A DNA stretch of 64,000 nucleotides from Hyparrhenia diplandra (GCA_015847255.1 JADLZK010002627.1:1-64000), one strand, 5' to 3'; shown: positions 46,626 through 58,754, counted from the stretch's first letter. Notes: generated by a model not told the origin, from the sequence alone. Numbers and translations: made by a program.

Positions 46626-48620
46626 GTGTTTCTCCAATAAAAATTACCATGCAGTAAGGCAGGCACAGAGAAAACGAGTTGCCAATGTAGCATCTCTCAA
46701 ATTGATAATACCCAGAGGTAGAGGTGAAGCATTTTACTCTGCTCCAATTTCAAGTACGTCACTCGTATCGAACTTATGAATTCATAATTAAACCTCCATG
46801 CTAAGTCTTGCAAAAAATAAAGGGAATGATATTTGAAATTTTAACTTCGTATTCCAGTGATCTTAATCTTCATTCCTTAGAGCATCGTCAGGCTTGCTAT
46901 AGAGTTTTCATTAACTTGCTTTTCTTTCTTCAATTTATTATGTTTCTCATTTCCTTTTATTAGCTATTTTAAATTGACATGATAATAACTTTAATTTTAT
47001 TACCACTGGGAAACCGTCTGTTGATCTCAATGCATGTGATTGTGTTGAAACATGACTTGTTTTCAGGGGAAAGGACGAGCATTTTGTGCTGGAGCTGATG
47101 TTACTGATTGTGTCCGGTCTATACACAATGGTAACTACTTCTATTGTCCAATGAAGATTTCTTTGCATGTTTCTCACCGTCTTACGTTACCTGACTCAAC
47201 ACCCATGTTACATGTGTCTGATGGCCTAAGGTTGTTCTGCATGTTTTATTGACTGTGTTGCGTGTTTAATTCTTAAATCAGAAAGCTGGAAATGGGGTGC
47301 TAATTTCTTCAGAGATCTACATTTGTTAAACTACATAATTGCAACATGTATCAAACCTCAGGTGAGCTGCATCCCTTCACATGAATTCATTCTAATTATT
47401 CATGTACTTCTTGGTTCGTTGCCTCTAAGTGCTTAGACAATTAATTTAACTACATAGGTTTCTCTTCTTACTGGAATTGTCATGGGTGGTGGTGCTGGTG
47501 TTTCTTTACATGGAAGATTTCGAGTTGCCACTGAGAACACGGTATATACTAGAAACCAAATTTCAAGTGACAATTTTCTTATGTTGTCACTTTTACTTAT
47601 CTATTTAAGACAGCCAGTAGATATCAAGCACAGAAAGTTTGTGTGTCATCATGCAGCTAGAGAGCTACTTGTTTAAGGTTCTGCTGAATATAAACTTTTA
47701 GGCATAATTTTTATCACAGAAAGACCCACTGCCTTTCACCATCTCTCTGATGAAAACCAAGTCTGAATTTTTAATTGTTTACAACTACACTAGATTTCAG
47801 TTATGGTGCATACTTTCCTTTTTTATGAGCTTTATGAGTGATAGTAGTTCTTTTACTCATTTGGAATATGGAGAATCTTGCTTTATTTTTAACATAAAAT
47901 CGTAGTATTTTCAAGTGCCAAAACATGGGTCATTTACATTTCAAATATTCCTGCAGGTTTTTGCAATGCCAGAAACAGCTCTGGGTCTCCTTCCAGCTGT
48001 AGGGGGCACATATTTTCTGTCTCGGCTTCCTGGGTTCTATGGTAATCTGATATTTCTCTTGTTTATTTAATGAAGTTCATGTAGCCATGTCATTGCCATT
48101 TATTAAATATTTTTTTATATTATTGACAATATTGGAATACTGTACTATGAATTAATCCTTGGATTATTCTTTAATTTGCAATTTTACAAATGTCCATCTG
48201 CTTAATTGACTTTTACCAAGTGTGCTACCTTTTTGTGGAAATGATCTATGCAATTATATAAGAAATTATGAAGATATAACGATAGTAATAAATAAAGAGT
48301 GGCCAAGTTTCTTGTTTTCTACTTCATGTTTGGTTCCATATTATGGTAAAGGTAGCTTGAGAGATATTGTTAACTAAAATGTTATTTGAATTTTTTACAG
48401 GAGAGTATGTTGCTCTTGCTGGTGCCAGATTGGATGGTGCAGAAATGTTGGCATGTGGTCTGGCTACACATTTTGTCCAGTCAAATGTAGGTTCACTTGT
48501 AACTTAAAATTTAACTAAGGTGCCAATTTTTGCTTCTGGTTATGATGTTGGCTGTTGTATTTGTTGTTATAATTCTTTGGAACATGCTACATAAATACTG
48601 ACCTGTTTCATAGAGCATTC

Positions 48621-48666
48621 AATGCTTTCAAATGCCTTGTCAAAAAAAAAAAAATGCTTTCAAATG
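48621..48666 (+). repeat. 18-bp retroposon tail with 14-bp target duplication, intron 8 of copy C
   Basis: AATGCTTTCAAATG at 48621-48634 and 48653-48666 flanks CCTTGTC followed by a poly(A) run. It resembles the insertion at 11393-11440 on the other strand (TCGTC plus poly(A)). Confidence 0.6.
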
Positions 48667-49770
48667 TTTTGGTCTGCATCATTGAAGTAATGTATTGTGT
48701 ATATTAGTCTACAACTTCTAGTAAATACTATTTGTTTATTTATCAGAGAACACTGTTGCTTCAAGATTCCCTTAAAAAGCTGGACACCACCAATACTTTT
48801 GCTGTGTGTAGTACTATTGATCAATTTGCTCAGCAGCAATCACTGAACGACAATAGCTCCTTGAATAGGTAAGGGTATTTCTGATTGAATGACTGAAACT
48901 TGTCAGATTCATAATGCCCACTAATTTTTCAGTCTCTTGTGCACCCCAGATTGGAGATAATCAACAAATGCTTTTCTAAAAGCACAGTTGAAGAAATTAT
49001 ATCCAATCTTGTGAGTTTGGTAAAAGCAGGTTTCTATGGGTTCACCTATTCTGTCTGGATTAATATTTATTAGATATATATTTATCGTGACAGGAGCGAG
49101 TGGCCTCAAATTTGGCTGATGAATGGGTTGCTAGGACAATCCAGTGTTTGAAAAAGGCTTCTCCTACTAGTCTGAAAATCACACTGAGATCGGTATCCAT
49201 TAGAAACCACACGCCATATTTCAGTTGTGCCCACCAGAATATAGTTGATTCATTATTTGTTTTGCACCTCGCAATTCAGATAAGAGAAGGAAGAACACAA
49301 ACTGTTGGGGAGTGCTTGCATCGGGAATATAGAGTGATTTGCAATCTCATACGTGGTGACTTCAGCCGAGACTTCTTTGAGGTAATTAAATACGGACATT
49401 TGTCAACACTATTATCATATTATGTACATCATTGCCATTTCACAGCAATGTCGGTGTAGCTAACATTCAATTCTCATTGCAGGGATGCAGGGCTATACTA
49501 GTAGATAAAGATCGATGCCCAATGGTTCAGATAATTCCATATTTTGCACATTTGCATCAAATTTTATTGCTGAGAACTTATTTTATCTGACACAACCTTT
49601 AGATAATGGTGATTTTTTTCTGGGACTTGCAGTGGATGCCTTCAAGTTTGAAATAAGTACATGATGAAACAGTTGAAGAATATTTCTCAAAAATTGATGA
49701 TCCACAGTGGGAAGATTTGATCCTACCAAACAGACGTTCACATGGAAGAATTATTGAGTCGAAGATTTGA

Positions 49771-50357
49771 TGGGTCTTTGGCGAAGAGTTTAAGGGAGCC
49801 TCGGTTGTGGTCAGAATAACAAACCATCTCATCATTGAAGAGTCTGTGCAGACGGAGGACTACTGCTAAAATAAAACTGAATATGCCTTATAGGTCCACT
49901 TATATCGTAGAAGAAACTCTTTGTTATTTAATTTGTATGGCTATACGGTAAGGATTATCTCATTAATTTGGCCACTCGAGGTTGCTCGTTTAGCGCATGA
50001 GCCATGGAAATGCACTACTAGAGGATAGTCTATCGTACTGCCGGTTCTTGAAACTGATAGTTTATTTTTCTACTGCTGGTTCTAGAACTACCATGGCAAA
50101 TAACGATTAGGAACCTCTTGAACCAGCACTTAAATATGTTTAATACTACTAGTTTTACCTATTAACTTGTATTGTTATAGCACTGCGAGTTCCAACAACA
50201 AATAAATAGTAAAAATGAAAATACCGCAGCAGGTTTGCTATGCAACCAGGCCAGTTGTAAAGTTCATTTCAGCTGACTATTATAGATCTAATAACACAAT
50301 ATTTAACTTTGATTTTCGGTTACCTTTTATATGAGGTAATATGTGCTATGTTCCACT
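49771..50357. other. 3' flank of copy C with CACTA-like end
   Basis: CACTACTAGAGGATAG near 50013 and GCCGGTTCTTGAAACTGATA look like a CACTA terminus and subterminal repeat. No gene. Confidence 0.4.
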
Positions 50358-51411
50358 CATTAGTAACGAAAATCTTTTACGTGACTGGCATTTCAGATTT
50401 TGCGTGGCGGGTACTGTAGCCCGTCACCCTGCTAAGGTCACGGTAAATCACGACCTCCCCGCGGCGGGCAACAGTGCCCGCCACGCAAAATCGATTAACC
50501 GTGGCGGGCATATTAGGATGCCCGCCACGTAAATGGTTCGAAAAAATATAAAAAATACACAGGCCCACCGGAAAGCCCATTCTCGAGCCCGATAGGACGA
50601 AACCCTAGCCGAGCGGATCCGCCGCTGGCCGCTGCCATCGAGCTTCGCCATGACCTCCACCTTGCTGGATCCACCGCCAGCCGCCGCCATCGAGCTCGCC
50701 AACACCTCCACCTTGCTGGATCCGCCCGATAGCCGCCGTCGGAAGGCCCTCCCGCCGCTGATCCGGGGATGGGGCGCCGACCGATCCGCCGCTGCTGATC
50801 CGCTGCGCCTGCCGACGGATCCACGTGCTCGAGGGCGGATCCTCGCGCCGCCCGGTGGATCCACGAGCTCGCGGGCCAGATCCGTGCGCCGCCGCCGGAG
50901 ATCCGCCGCTGCTGATCCGCGCGCCGCCGGGCGGATCCACGTGTGCTCGAGGGCGGATCCATGCGCCGCCGCCGGAGATCCGCCGCTGTGCGCCAGAGCC
51001 TCGCCGCCCTTGAAGAAGGCGGCCAGATCCTTCACGCCGCGGTATCGCAAGGGCCGGATCCGGCGTGAGGACGGGAGAGGGAGGCCGCTCCAGAGTGGAG
51101 TGGTGGAGAAACCCTAAGTCCGGTTTGTATAGTTGAACACAAAAATCGGGCCTTGATGGGCTAGGATGGGTATGCTGGGCCTGGACCTTTTTCCGTGACG
51201 GGCCTTTTAAGTTGCCTGCCACGGTTAATCCATTTACCGTGGCGGGCATATTAGGATGGCCGCTATGGAAAATAAATATTAACCGTGGCGGTCGTTTTTA
51301 TGTTGCCCGCCACGGAAAATCTATTTTTGCGTGGCGGGCACTTCGGCGGGCAGAAGTGCCCGCCATGGTTAAGTTTGGGCAGTGTCTCGCAAAATCATTT
51401 CGTTACTAGTG
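50358..51411. mobile_element. Non-autonomous CACTA element, 1,054 bp
   Basis: Left end CATTAGTAACGAAAATC and inverted right end CACTAGTAACGAAATGATTT. ACT flanks both sides (50355-50357 and 51412-51414), a 3-bp duplication typical of CACTA. Subterminal repeats such as CGTGGCGGGCA and TGCCCGCCACG occur in both orientations near each end. The interior (50590-51110) is strongly GC-rich with GATCCGCCGC-type repeats; the long open frames there are compositional. No transposase. Confidence 0.8.
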
Positions 51412-51574
51412 ACTCTTGTTTTGGTGTACCATATAGCAAAGTCCAAGGGCCATAACAAAAAAACAAATATTACAGAGTTCTGTATTACATGCATGTACTA
51501 AAACATAATTGAAGTCAACTGTGGCCACAGGTACAGGGAATACCCATTATTTACTGTAAAATAAACCGGCAGGG

Positions 51575-52172
51575 TCAGCGCTGGTTGGTAGTAGCGCCAC
51601 GAGGACTAGGCCCATGGCCATTGGAGTTCCACTGAAGCAGCATCCAAACAATTGATGTCACTGCATTGAAATATGTAGGGAAAATCAGGTCAAATATCAG
51701 TGGCAGTTTAGCAGTAGCCGGCACAAAATGTGTTCGTACCTGCGATGAAGGTGAACGGGGTGAGACTTGCTGCACTGATGGTGTGGTACACCAGGCATTC
51801 GATGCTCAGGTAGCCTATGGCGTAGACAAAGGACAGGAACGTGGCCGTGTACAGCGGCTTGCTGCTGAGGTTGAAGGCGCACAGGAAGCAGAGCGTGCAT
51901 GACAGCAGTGTCCACACCGCAGCCGTGCGTCCGTGCACGGCGCTCACTGAAAAGCCCAGGCCATACACCAAACAGTTTAAAAGGTGACAGAAAGGGAAGC
52001 ATCAGGAGTTCGAAGGTCTTCAGCACGCACGCTGTATCTCAGAGAAGGTGGCCGAGCATAACGCCGCGGAGCCGAAGAAGCACGACCAGGTAAAGGTGGA
52101 GCGGAAGGCACCGACAGCCAGAAGCCACCACCCCAGTGCCGGCATGCCATGCTTCTTCAAGGCGCCGGCCAT
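51575..52172 (-). CDS. ERG28: ERG28-like sterol C4-demethylation scaffold, intact
   Basis: Small ER membrane protein that holds the sterol C4-demethylase complex together. Three exons on the minus strand: 52172-52031, 51946-51740, 51660-51575. Introns are GT-AG (donors GTGCGT and GTACGA; acceptors TTTTCAG and AATGCAG). Total 435 nt, 144 residues, slightly longer than the roughly 130 usual in plants. Signature parts: PALGWWLLAVGAFR near the N terminus, SAVHGRTAAVWTLLSCTLCF, KPLYTATFLSFVYAIGYL, and TSIVWMLLQWNS before a hydrophilic tail ending TTNQR. Hydrophobic segments at about residues 10-25, 55-75, 80-100 and 112-128 fit a four-pass protein. The other copy at 5.7-9.0 kb is broken by an insertion, so this is probably the working gene of the window. 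Confidence 0.92.
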
Positions 52173-52279
52173 GGTGGCTTAGCTTGATTGGGTGCACGGG
52201 GTAACGAGGACGAAACAGTAACGAGGGCCTCCACGCACCCCGCGAGCCAGGTTGTATTGCCCCGTTTCTGCTTCGTTCG

Positions 52280-52290
52280 ATTTATATATA
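52280..52290 (-). promoter_or_regulatory. TATA box of intact ERG28
   Basis: TATATATAAAT on the minus strand, about 110 bp upstream of the ATG at 52172. Confidence 0.5.
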
Positions 52291-52399
52291 GGGATAGTAC
52301 TGAAGACTTCAATGTCTGGAGTGGTTATTGCTTTTAGGCTGATTAGCATATACTACCAGAGGCTTAGTTTGGCAAATCGTTTATGAAATACACATGCAT

Positions 52400-52739
52400 A
52401 TCTCCAAGAGTTTGCCATATCACTTTCTCATCTTTTGGATATTCCCAAATCATGGTCGTCTGCGCGCAAATATATGCGCAGCCTAGGAGTGCGCATCCGC
52501 AGGTGTGGAAGCGCTTAAACATATACATAAACAAATTCAGGGTTCCAATTGAGAAAAGCATAAGAGAGAAAGATTTGGTGGAAGGACTGGAAACAAATTC
52601 AGGGTGCCAAGAAAAACCTTTTGGGATGAAAATATAAAAAACTCTTGGAGATGATCTGATTTTTTTTCTTCCCCGTATTATTTTGAGAGTTAGCAAACAC
52701 TGTATTTTGGGAAACAAAATATGAGAAACTCTTGGAGAT
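52400..52739. mobile_element. MITE with ATCTCCAAGAGTTT inverted ends
   Basis: ATCTCCAAGAGTTT at 52400 recurs inverted at 52726-52739 (AAACTCTTGGAGAT), and again inverted at about 52639-52652. The inner and outer right ends suggest one MITE next to or inside another. The long minus-strand frame across it has no known domain. Confidence 0.5.
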
Positions 52740-52999
52740 TCACTGAATAGCTCCATCCGTGGATTTGGTAAATTTGTACTACTCACCCAACCCACTTGCT
52801 TGATTCCAGAAGCCACGTGTGTACTAGCACGGCTAATCTCCCAACGCCGTGTGTGGTGGCTAATACAATCCAAAGCCATGTGTGCATGCAAAGCTGCGTG
52901 TACGAGGTCACAAGAATTTATCCTGGTTTGGGTTTCTGAGTCCTACGTCCAACAGTATAGTGATCTCCGTGCTAAAGAGATCACAATCCTGCTAAGGGA

Positions 53000-55371
53000 T
53001 CGCTCGCTGCTATCTTAGTGTAGTTCCTCAGCGAGTAAGGCAACGGCCTTCTGTAGCTCAGGTTCTTTATCGGATTCATGGAAATGGGATTCATGCCCCC
53101 TGTCCACAGGAGTCGTCCATCCCCTTATATTACAAGGAGAGCTCGAGTGCAAGTCGGTTTGGGTTATACAAGAGTGTGTAGGGAGAAATCGGTTGAGCCA
53201 CAACCGCCTCCTTACATTGTGTTGACACAAAAAGTGGTCAGGCTCATCGCGAACACACTTAGGCAGGCTAGAAGGATTGAGCCTGCAAATTCTGGACGTG
53301 CCAGTTAATTTGACCCTGCAATTGACAAGGAAAAGAGAGCTTATCAGTAATTACGAGTGGAACGTGCCATGTGTTGCCAGACAGTTCCGAAAAGGTGACT
53401 CAGAGAGTCAAAATCATGCACAAACTGATAAAACTAATGAAACCGGCTAAATGCATACATATATAAACATCGAAATTGTCGACTTGCACAGGTTTAGAAG
53501 ATATGTAAACAAGCATAGAAAAATCCTTTACTATAACTGATCAAGTGTGTCTGTTTAATTGGCTTTCACAGCTTATCATAATATGAATGGCGAAAACATT
53601 CTATGAATATGAATATGTATGAGAAATATCCGAACAATCTCAACAAGCAATGTATTCATATAAACCTGATCCAAATAGCAAAGAAACAGAGATTCGTCGA
53701 GACTGGTCTAAAAGGCCAGCGGTCTCAAGTAGCCTTTGACGCTAAACACTCCAAATCTACGTTCACCTGTATAACGGCCAGCGGGCTTTAGTAAACTCAA
53801 AACCTAAAGCTAGCTCATATGATACTTAAAATAGATCTATACTCATACAAGGCCCCTGTACACCTAAGAACAGCTAAAGATGGGACACACGCATGAGTTG
53901 TTCGATGCCTAGACATTAGGAATCCTCAGGTTTACTGCAACCGACTGCCGAACGTACATGGCTACCATAAACCTGTGGCGCATCCAAGCTATAATAGATC
54001 CCCATGCGTACATCACTTGAAAGTGTTTACCATATTCGGCTAAAACAGCACGTAACGACCTAGATTGATAGAGTTTGGCCAATAAGCACGTGTGAATGAC
54101 CATCAATGGTAAAAGTAAGCTAACCATGAATAAAGATGATCATGAACAATATAAATCTAGGGCCAAAGCATATATCAATCTGATCGGGCAAAAGGTGTCT
54201 TCATATGTAAAACATGAGAAAATCTGGGTATGAACATCACATGTAACTTTATAAATCTACTAGACTTAGCTAGATCTATTAGAGCCGATAACCCAATGTT
54301 AAGGCATCATGACCAATAATTCTAGACCATTGACCTTAACAAAGCTACTTCGCCATCGATTGCTAGGCAAGACATAACGAAGGTTGTCAGGACTTACGAG
54401 CGACATGGAGCGGATCACGAAAAGCTGTAGAAGTACTTGACGATTCGACTAAAGGACGCGATAAGGTGGCCGGAGCCAGTTTTGTTGTTGTATTGATTGA
54501 TTGGATGTCCTTTACAATAGTCGGGGCTTACACTTTTATAGCCCAAGGCTGTCGACGAGATACGGTTGATATCCTAGCAGGGGTATGCCCAAGCTAGAGG
54601 ATTGTAATCGGTACAGGTGCGCTAGACGACTAACAGGATGTCAAGCAAGACAAAAAAGGAAAAACACAAGAGATTTTACCCAGGTTCAGCCGCCGTGAGG
54701 GCCTAAAACCTACGTCTTGCTTATAGTTTGTATTGCTTAGTGGAATAATGAGATGATCTCGAGAGGGGGTCCCTACCCGCCTTATATATCCGGGAGCTAG
54801 GCTAGGGTTATAGGTCGGATCCAGACCGACAAGATCTATCCTAATCGGTTACAAAGCTATACAAGGAAATTATCTTGACGACCATGCCTACTCCGTGATC
54901 TCCGTGACGGCCACCGACTCCGAATGCACCAAGGGGATTCAGTGTTGCGGCCTGGGCCGGCTCGAACGGCTCAGCCCAAGGTGAGCCATGAGGGGATAAG
55001 GGTTTATCCCCCCCACAAAGGCTTAACATGAGTCCTAGTAGGATATGACTCCAAAACATACGGAAAACAAACACTAACTAAAGATAACTTGGTCTCCAAT
55101 CTTTCCTTTATGCTTGGAGTCCGAACATAGTTCCCGTAATCCATCGCGACCTGAGGATTCATATGTTATTCGCATTTTAGCTCTGTCGTCGTGCTATCTT
55201 CTCTTGGTGAATTCCATCTTCCTCTAATTTAGCTAATTCTTGATGACGTCATCTCAGCCGATGCTTTTCTTCTCTTCTCCTTCTGGCAGAATATTCCTGT
55301 TTATCGAACCGACGTCCCTGTTCACCATGATTCCTGGGCTAGACTTTCATGACCAAAATCTGGTGTCAACA
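53000..55371 (-). mobile_element. Gypsy-type LTR remnants
   Basis: On the minus strand the segment starts TGTTGACACCAGATTTTGG at 55371, a typical start of grass gypsy LTRs. Further in are leader-like stretches (ATCCAGACCGACAAGATCT; a TATATATCCGGGAGC region near 54783) resembling LTR transcripts. About 53040-53340 and 54480-54600 look like pieces of other LTRs. Limits, target duplications and coding parts were not resolved. Confidence 0.45.
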
Positions 55372-56605
55372 CGTTGTTCCTACCATCTGGCTTTTGTCCG
55401 TCGGGAGCTATCTACCATGTCCCAGCCTCCCCGGGTGAACCTTCTTGAAGATTCCTTGCCTGGCAAGGGGCCCTGCATAGAGGACCGATGAGCAGACCCA
55501 ATATCCGTTCTCCCCTAGAGCTGTTGGAGTTGATTGTCTTGTTTTTTAAACCAAAACTGTTGAGCTTTGCTCCGTGGCATTGTCCGTTGTCTTGGTGTAA
55601 TGCCGGTTGCGTTACCCAATTGATGGAGTCGCTGACCCCGGGGGCCCCATTGAACAATAGATGGAGGTTTAGTTGGTTGCACATGTCTTGGGGTCTCAGT
55701 TCACTACCCGAGTACTGGATCATATATCCGTTTTGTTGGAGTCAAACTCAAGCTGCCATCGCTTGGTAGTATAGGGCCTTAACAAGCCTACGAGCCCCGA
55801 GCAGTGGCCACAGGTCTACACGAGCATAGCCGATGGGCATGTTCTTTTTAAAAGAATAACCAATGGGTATAGCCATTGAGCAATGGGCGATTTGGGTGAT
55901 TGGTCGGGTGGTCCGTTCGTCGGCTCCCTCTCTACCGGGGACTCGGCATATCCCTATGTTCCACTATTGTCAATAACCTTTTTAATGTGTTGAAAATTTC
56001 CCTCTTACCCTCCCTCTACGGTCGCAATCTTCTCCACCTCTGATGAGCTCACCGTCGCCATCTTCTCTAGATCTGGTGAGGCACCCCAGCCCCGACCTGG
56101 ATGGACTGTGCCCTTGCCACCGTCAGGGCTTCAAAAGGCCGTCTATCGATCATTCCCACCACCTGGCCTACCCGCCTCCCGTCGACCGACCAGACATCCT
56201 ATACCCCACCAGAGAGAGAGGGAGGGAGGGAGGTAGAAGATGAAGACATTTGGGCGGCGTGCATGAGGCACCGACGTGGTTCGGCATTCGCGAGGGAGTT
56301 GGGGTGAGGTTTACCATGTGTAGGTAACATTGCCGAATCATGCATGCACATAAAGTAGCATTTCCATAAAGAGTATCATCAGTTCACCCATCCCGATAAC
56401 CGTGAATAAACTCTATGTTTAATGGATCCATGAGTAAAGAGTATCATCATCAACTAAATCTAGGTTTAATGGATCCATGAGTAAAGAGTATCATCAATTC
56501 ACCCATCCGGCGTGTACTAGTTGATTTTACTACTTATCTAGGGTGATACATAGTGACCATAAACTATAAGAAATACAATATGAACTATCCTTGAGGTGGG
56601 TGTTA
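55372..56605. other. Intergenic, no gene seen
   Basis: Contains GAGGGAGG repeats (near 56210-56235) and a tandem duplication of GTTTAATGGATCCATGAGTA (56417 and 56463). Confidence 0.4.
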
Positions 56606-57587
56606 AACTACTACAAGATTCATTAACGGTGGTGGTCATTTTTCATTAACCATGGACAGCAAAGGCGTCCACTGCGGCAGTTGCCTGTGTCTGTAACGGT
56701 TAATGGACTAACAAAGGCGAGCGCGTTAGGATGCCCACCATGGTTATTAATCGGTACGAAAAAATAAAATAGAAAACAAAAAATCCCATAGCCAGATCCG
56801 TAGTGCCAGAGCCCGCCGCCGCCGGTTCCACTACCATGGAGCCTGTTGCTGTAGGACCCACTGTGCCGGATCCTGCCGCCTCCACCACGGTGGAGCCCGC
56901 TGCCGCACCATGGAGAGGGAGAGGGGGGGGGCCTGCTTTGTGGAATGGATGAGGAGCGCGCACAGATCCGGCATCCCTGGCTGCACTGCCACTGGATCCG
57001 GCCTCTCCGGCCGTGCTGTGCCCGTAGTCGCCGCCTAGGGGCCTGACCGGGGGAGCACCGCTAGACCATGGTGGGCGGGAGAGGAAGTAGGTGCGCTTAT
57101 GGCCATGGTGGAATGGAGATGGAGCGCCGCCATTGTGAGGGATGGAGAGGGGCTCGCGTGGGAGGGAGCCGGTGATGTGAGAGAGTGAGAGAGAATCGCG
57201 ATGTGGGAGTGAGGCGCGGCGTGGCAGTGTGATGAAGAGGGTCGCATCTGCGAGGGTGAAGGAGGCGCGGTGCTCTCAAACCCTAACACTCGCATATATA
57301 TACCCTGGCACCGTAGTGGGCTGCAGTGGATTAGTGGGGTGGGCATGATTTATGGAGTCATATGCCTTATAAATGCCTGCATCCATAAATGATTTTCTGA
57401 GGCAGTCATTATAAGGTGACCGCCTTGAAAAATAGGATATTAGACGAGGCGGTCGCCTTCTATTGCCCACCTCGGTAAAAAAAGCCCGCCTCCATTAATC
57501 AAAGCATTAACTATGGCGGGCAAAAGGGGCGCACCCGCCTCGGTTAAGTGTAGAGATGTGTTACACAAAATCAGTCTTGTAGTAGTG
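56606..57587. mobile_element. Non-autonomous CACTA element, 982 bp
   Basis: Left end AACTACTACAAGATTC and inverted right end CACTACTACAAGACTG, with the left terminal C changed to A. TTA flanks both sides (56603-56605 and 57588-57590). Subterminal GGCGGGC/GCCCGCC repeats and a GC-rich interior (56800-57290) mirror the element at 50358-51411. Confidence 0.75.
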
Positions 57588-58119
57588 TTAACTGAACAAA
57601 AACTAGTTTAACATTTATGCATTCATTCCTATGTGACGAGTGATAATATGGACTTTTTACACTAGAAATGGTCAATTTCATAATGATAGGTGTTTGATGT
57701 ATGCTACAAAAGCACATAAAAATGACCTCAGTTAATTGAGACACAAGTCATTTCTACAATCGATCCTCTCTATTGTGAATGATGAATTCAAATGCAAAAT
57801 ATCCCTAGTGTTCTGATGTACACACGTAGTGGTCCTTGCTTGTGCTTTTGGCTATCCTTCTAAACATCATCATAGCTAACAACTATCGAGTCAAGTTGAT
57901 AATATGGGGACGTCGACAAAACCATCATATGGATACTTGCTCTGCTAGTGCTGGCTCAGAAATCTGCAGAAGGACGTGTTTGGACTTTAGTAGTGTGACT
58001 TTACCGTTGTTGCCTACCAATGGTGCTGTTTTCTTCATATGAATTACAACTTGTTGAGTGCATTTATAAACTAGTAGTTCATGTATGCACTAATTTGCAT
58101 TGCCGTGTCCCATTGGGTT
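57588..58119. other. Intergenic, no gene seen
   Basis: AT-rich. The part from about 57930 resembles 32440-32590, the lead-in to module copy 9. Confidence 0.4.
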
Positions 58120-58500
58120 TGTTTTAACTTGTAAGCCATCGTTTGCTGAAGTATTCACAGTCAGAAAATGTGATATAAAAAGCTAAAAAGAAGGAACCCA
58201 GAATTCCAGGTCATGGACTAATATAAACTCTAAACTGTCGAACCTGCGTAAAATTACATACTAGCGAGTTGGAAACAAATGCGTGCATGCCTCACATGTA
58301 ACGCCGAATCATGTTCGACTTTACGGTCAAGCTGCATATAAAATTATATACTGACAACTTGCTGACAAATATGCTCATGACTGACGTGGAACACCGAGAA
58401 CCTGGACATCGGAATCAGACCAAGAAGAATGAATAGTTTGCATGTGCACTGCCTCTCGAAAGTCTATACTAGATTGAGCTGACATCTACAGATTTGCTCT
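58120..58500 (+). repeat. Promoter-like module, copy 11 (partial)
   Basis: AAGCCATCGTTTGCTGAAGT at 58133, CTAAACTGTCGAACCTGCG, and ACGTGGAACACCGAGAACCTGG match copies 9 and 10. A local tandem duplication of TGATGCTTTGCAAATTGTGA lies just after (58580 and 58620). Confidence 0.5.
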
Positions 58501-58754
58501 AATTTCCTTTTTGATTAACGCCAAGACAATATAATGGAACTTACCAAGCCTCAGATCGAGCAGGGAAGCTAATAGTACTTGATGCTTTGCAAATTGTGAA
58601 GAGGTCTGGTTGGTACTTGATGCTTTGCAAATTGTGAAGGCCAAGACAAAGGATGTTTTATGTTAGTGATCACTAATGTTGTGAGTGCTATTGTTTCGTA
58701 TTGCAAGGTGTTCTGAAATATAGACTTCTTTCACGGAACTATGATTAATTAGAT

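Larger units (their letters stand above)
42681..49770 (+). pseudogene. Hydrolase (CHY1/HIBCH family) copy C, catalytic Asp lost and C terminus cut off
   Basis: Exons: 42681-42731, 46111-46191, 46276-46344, 47067-47130, 47282-47361, 47458-47541, 47957-48041, 48401-48486, 48747-48868, 48950-49010, 49094-49192, 49280-49381, 49483-49524, and 49633 onward. The frame is open to TAA at 49654-49656 (codon 350; CAA in copy A). That removes the last 38 residues of the copy A alignment. Beyond the stop the frame continues to ESKI and TGA at 49768-49770, so even the old end lacks SKL. In exon 7 the motif reads [13 protein letters not shown]: the catalytic Asp is Ala (GCT, 47996-47998). FCAGGD is FCAGAD, a form seen in enoyl-CoA hydratases. 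It may still make a 349-residue inactive, cytosolic protein, or be a plain pseudogene; I favour the latter. Splice sites are all intact. Confidence 0.87.

Noticed and set aside
50448..51249. Frames of up to 214 residues on both strands
   Set aside because: Lie in the GC-rich, internally repetitive core of a CACTA element; composition explains them.
52364..52891. A 175-residue minus-strand frame
   Set aside because: Spans MITE inverted repeats and shows no family signature.
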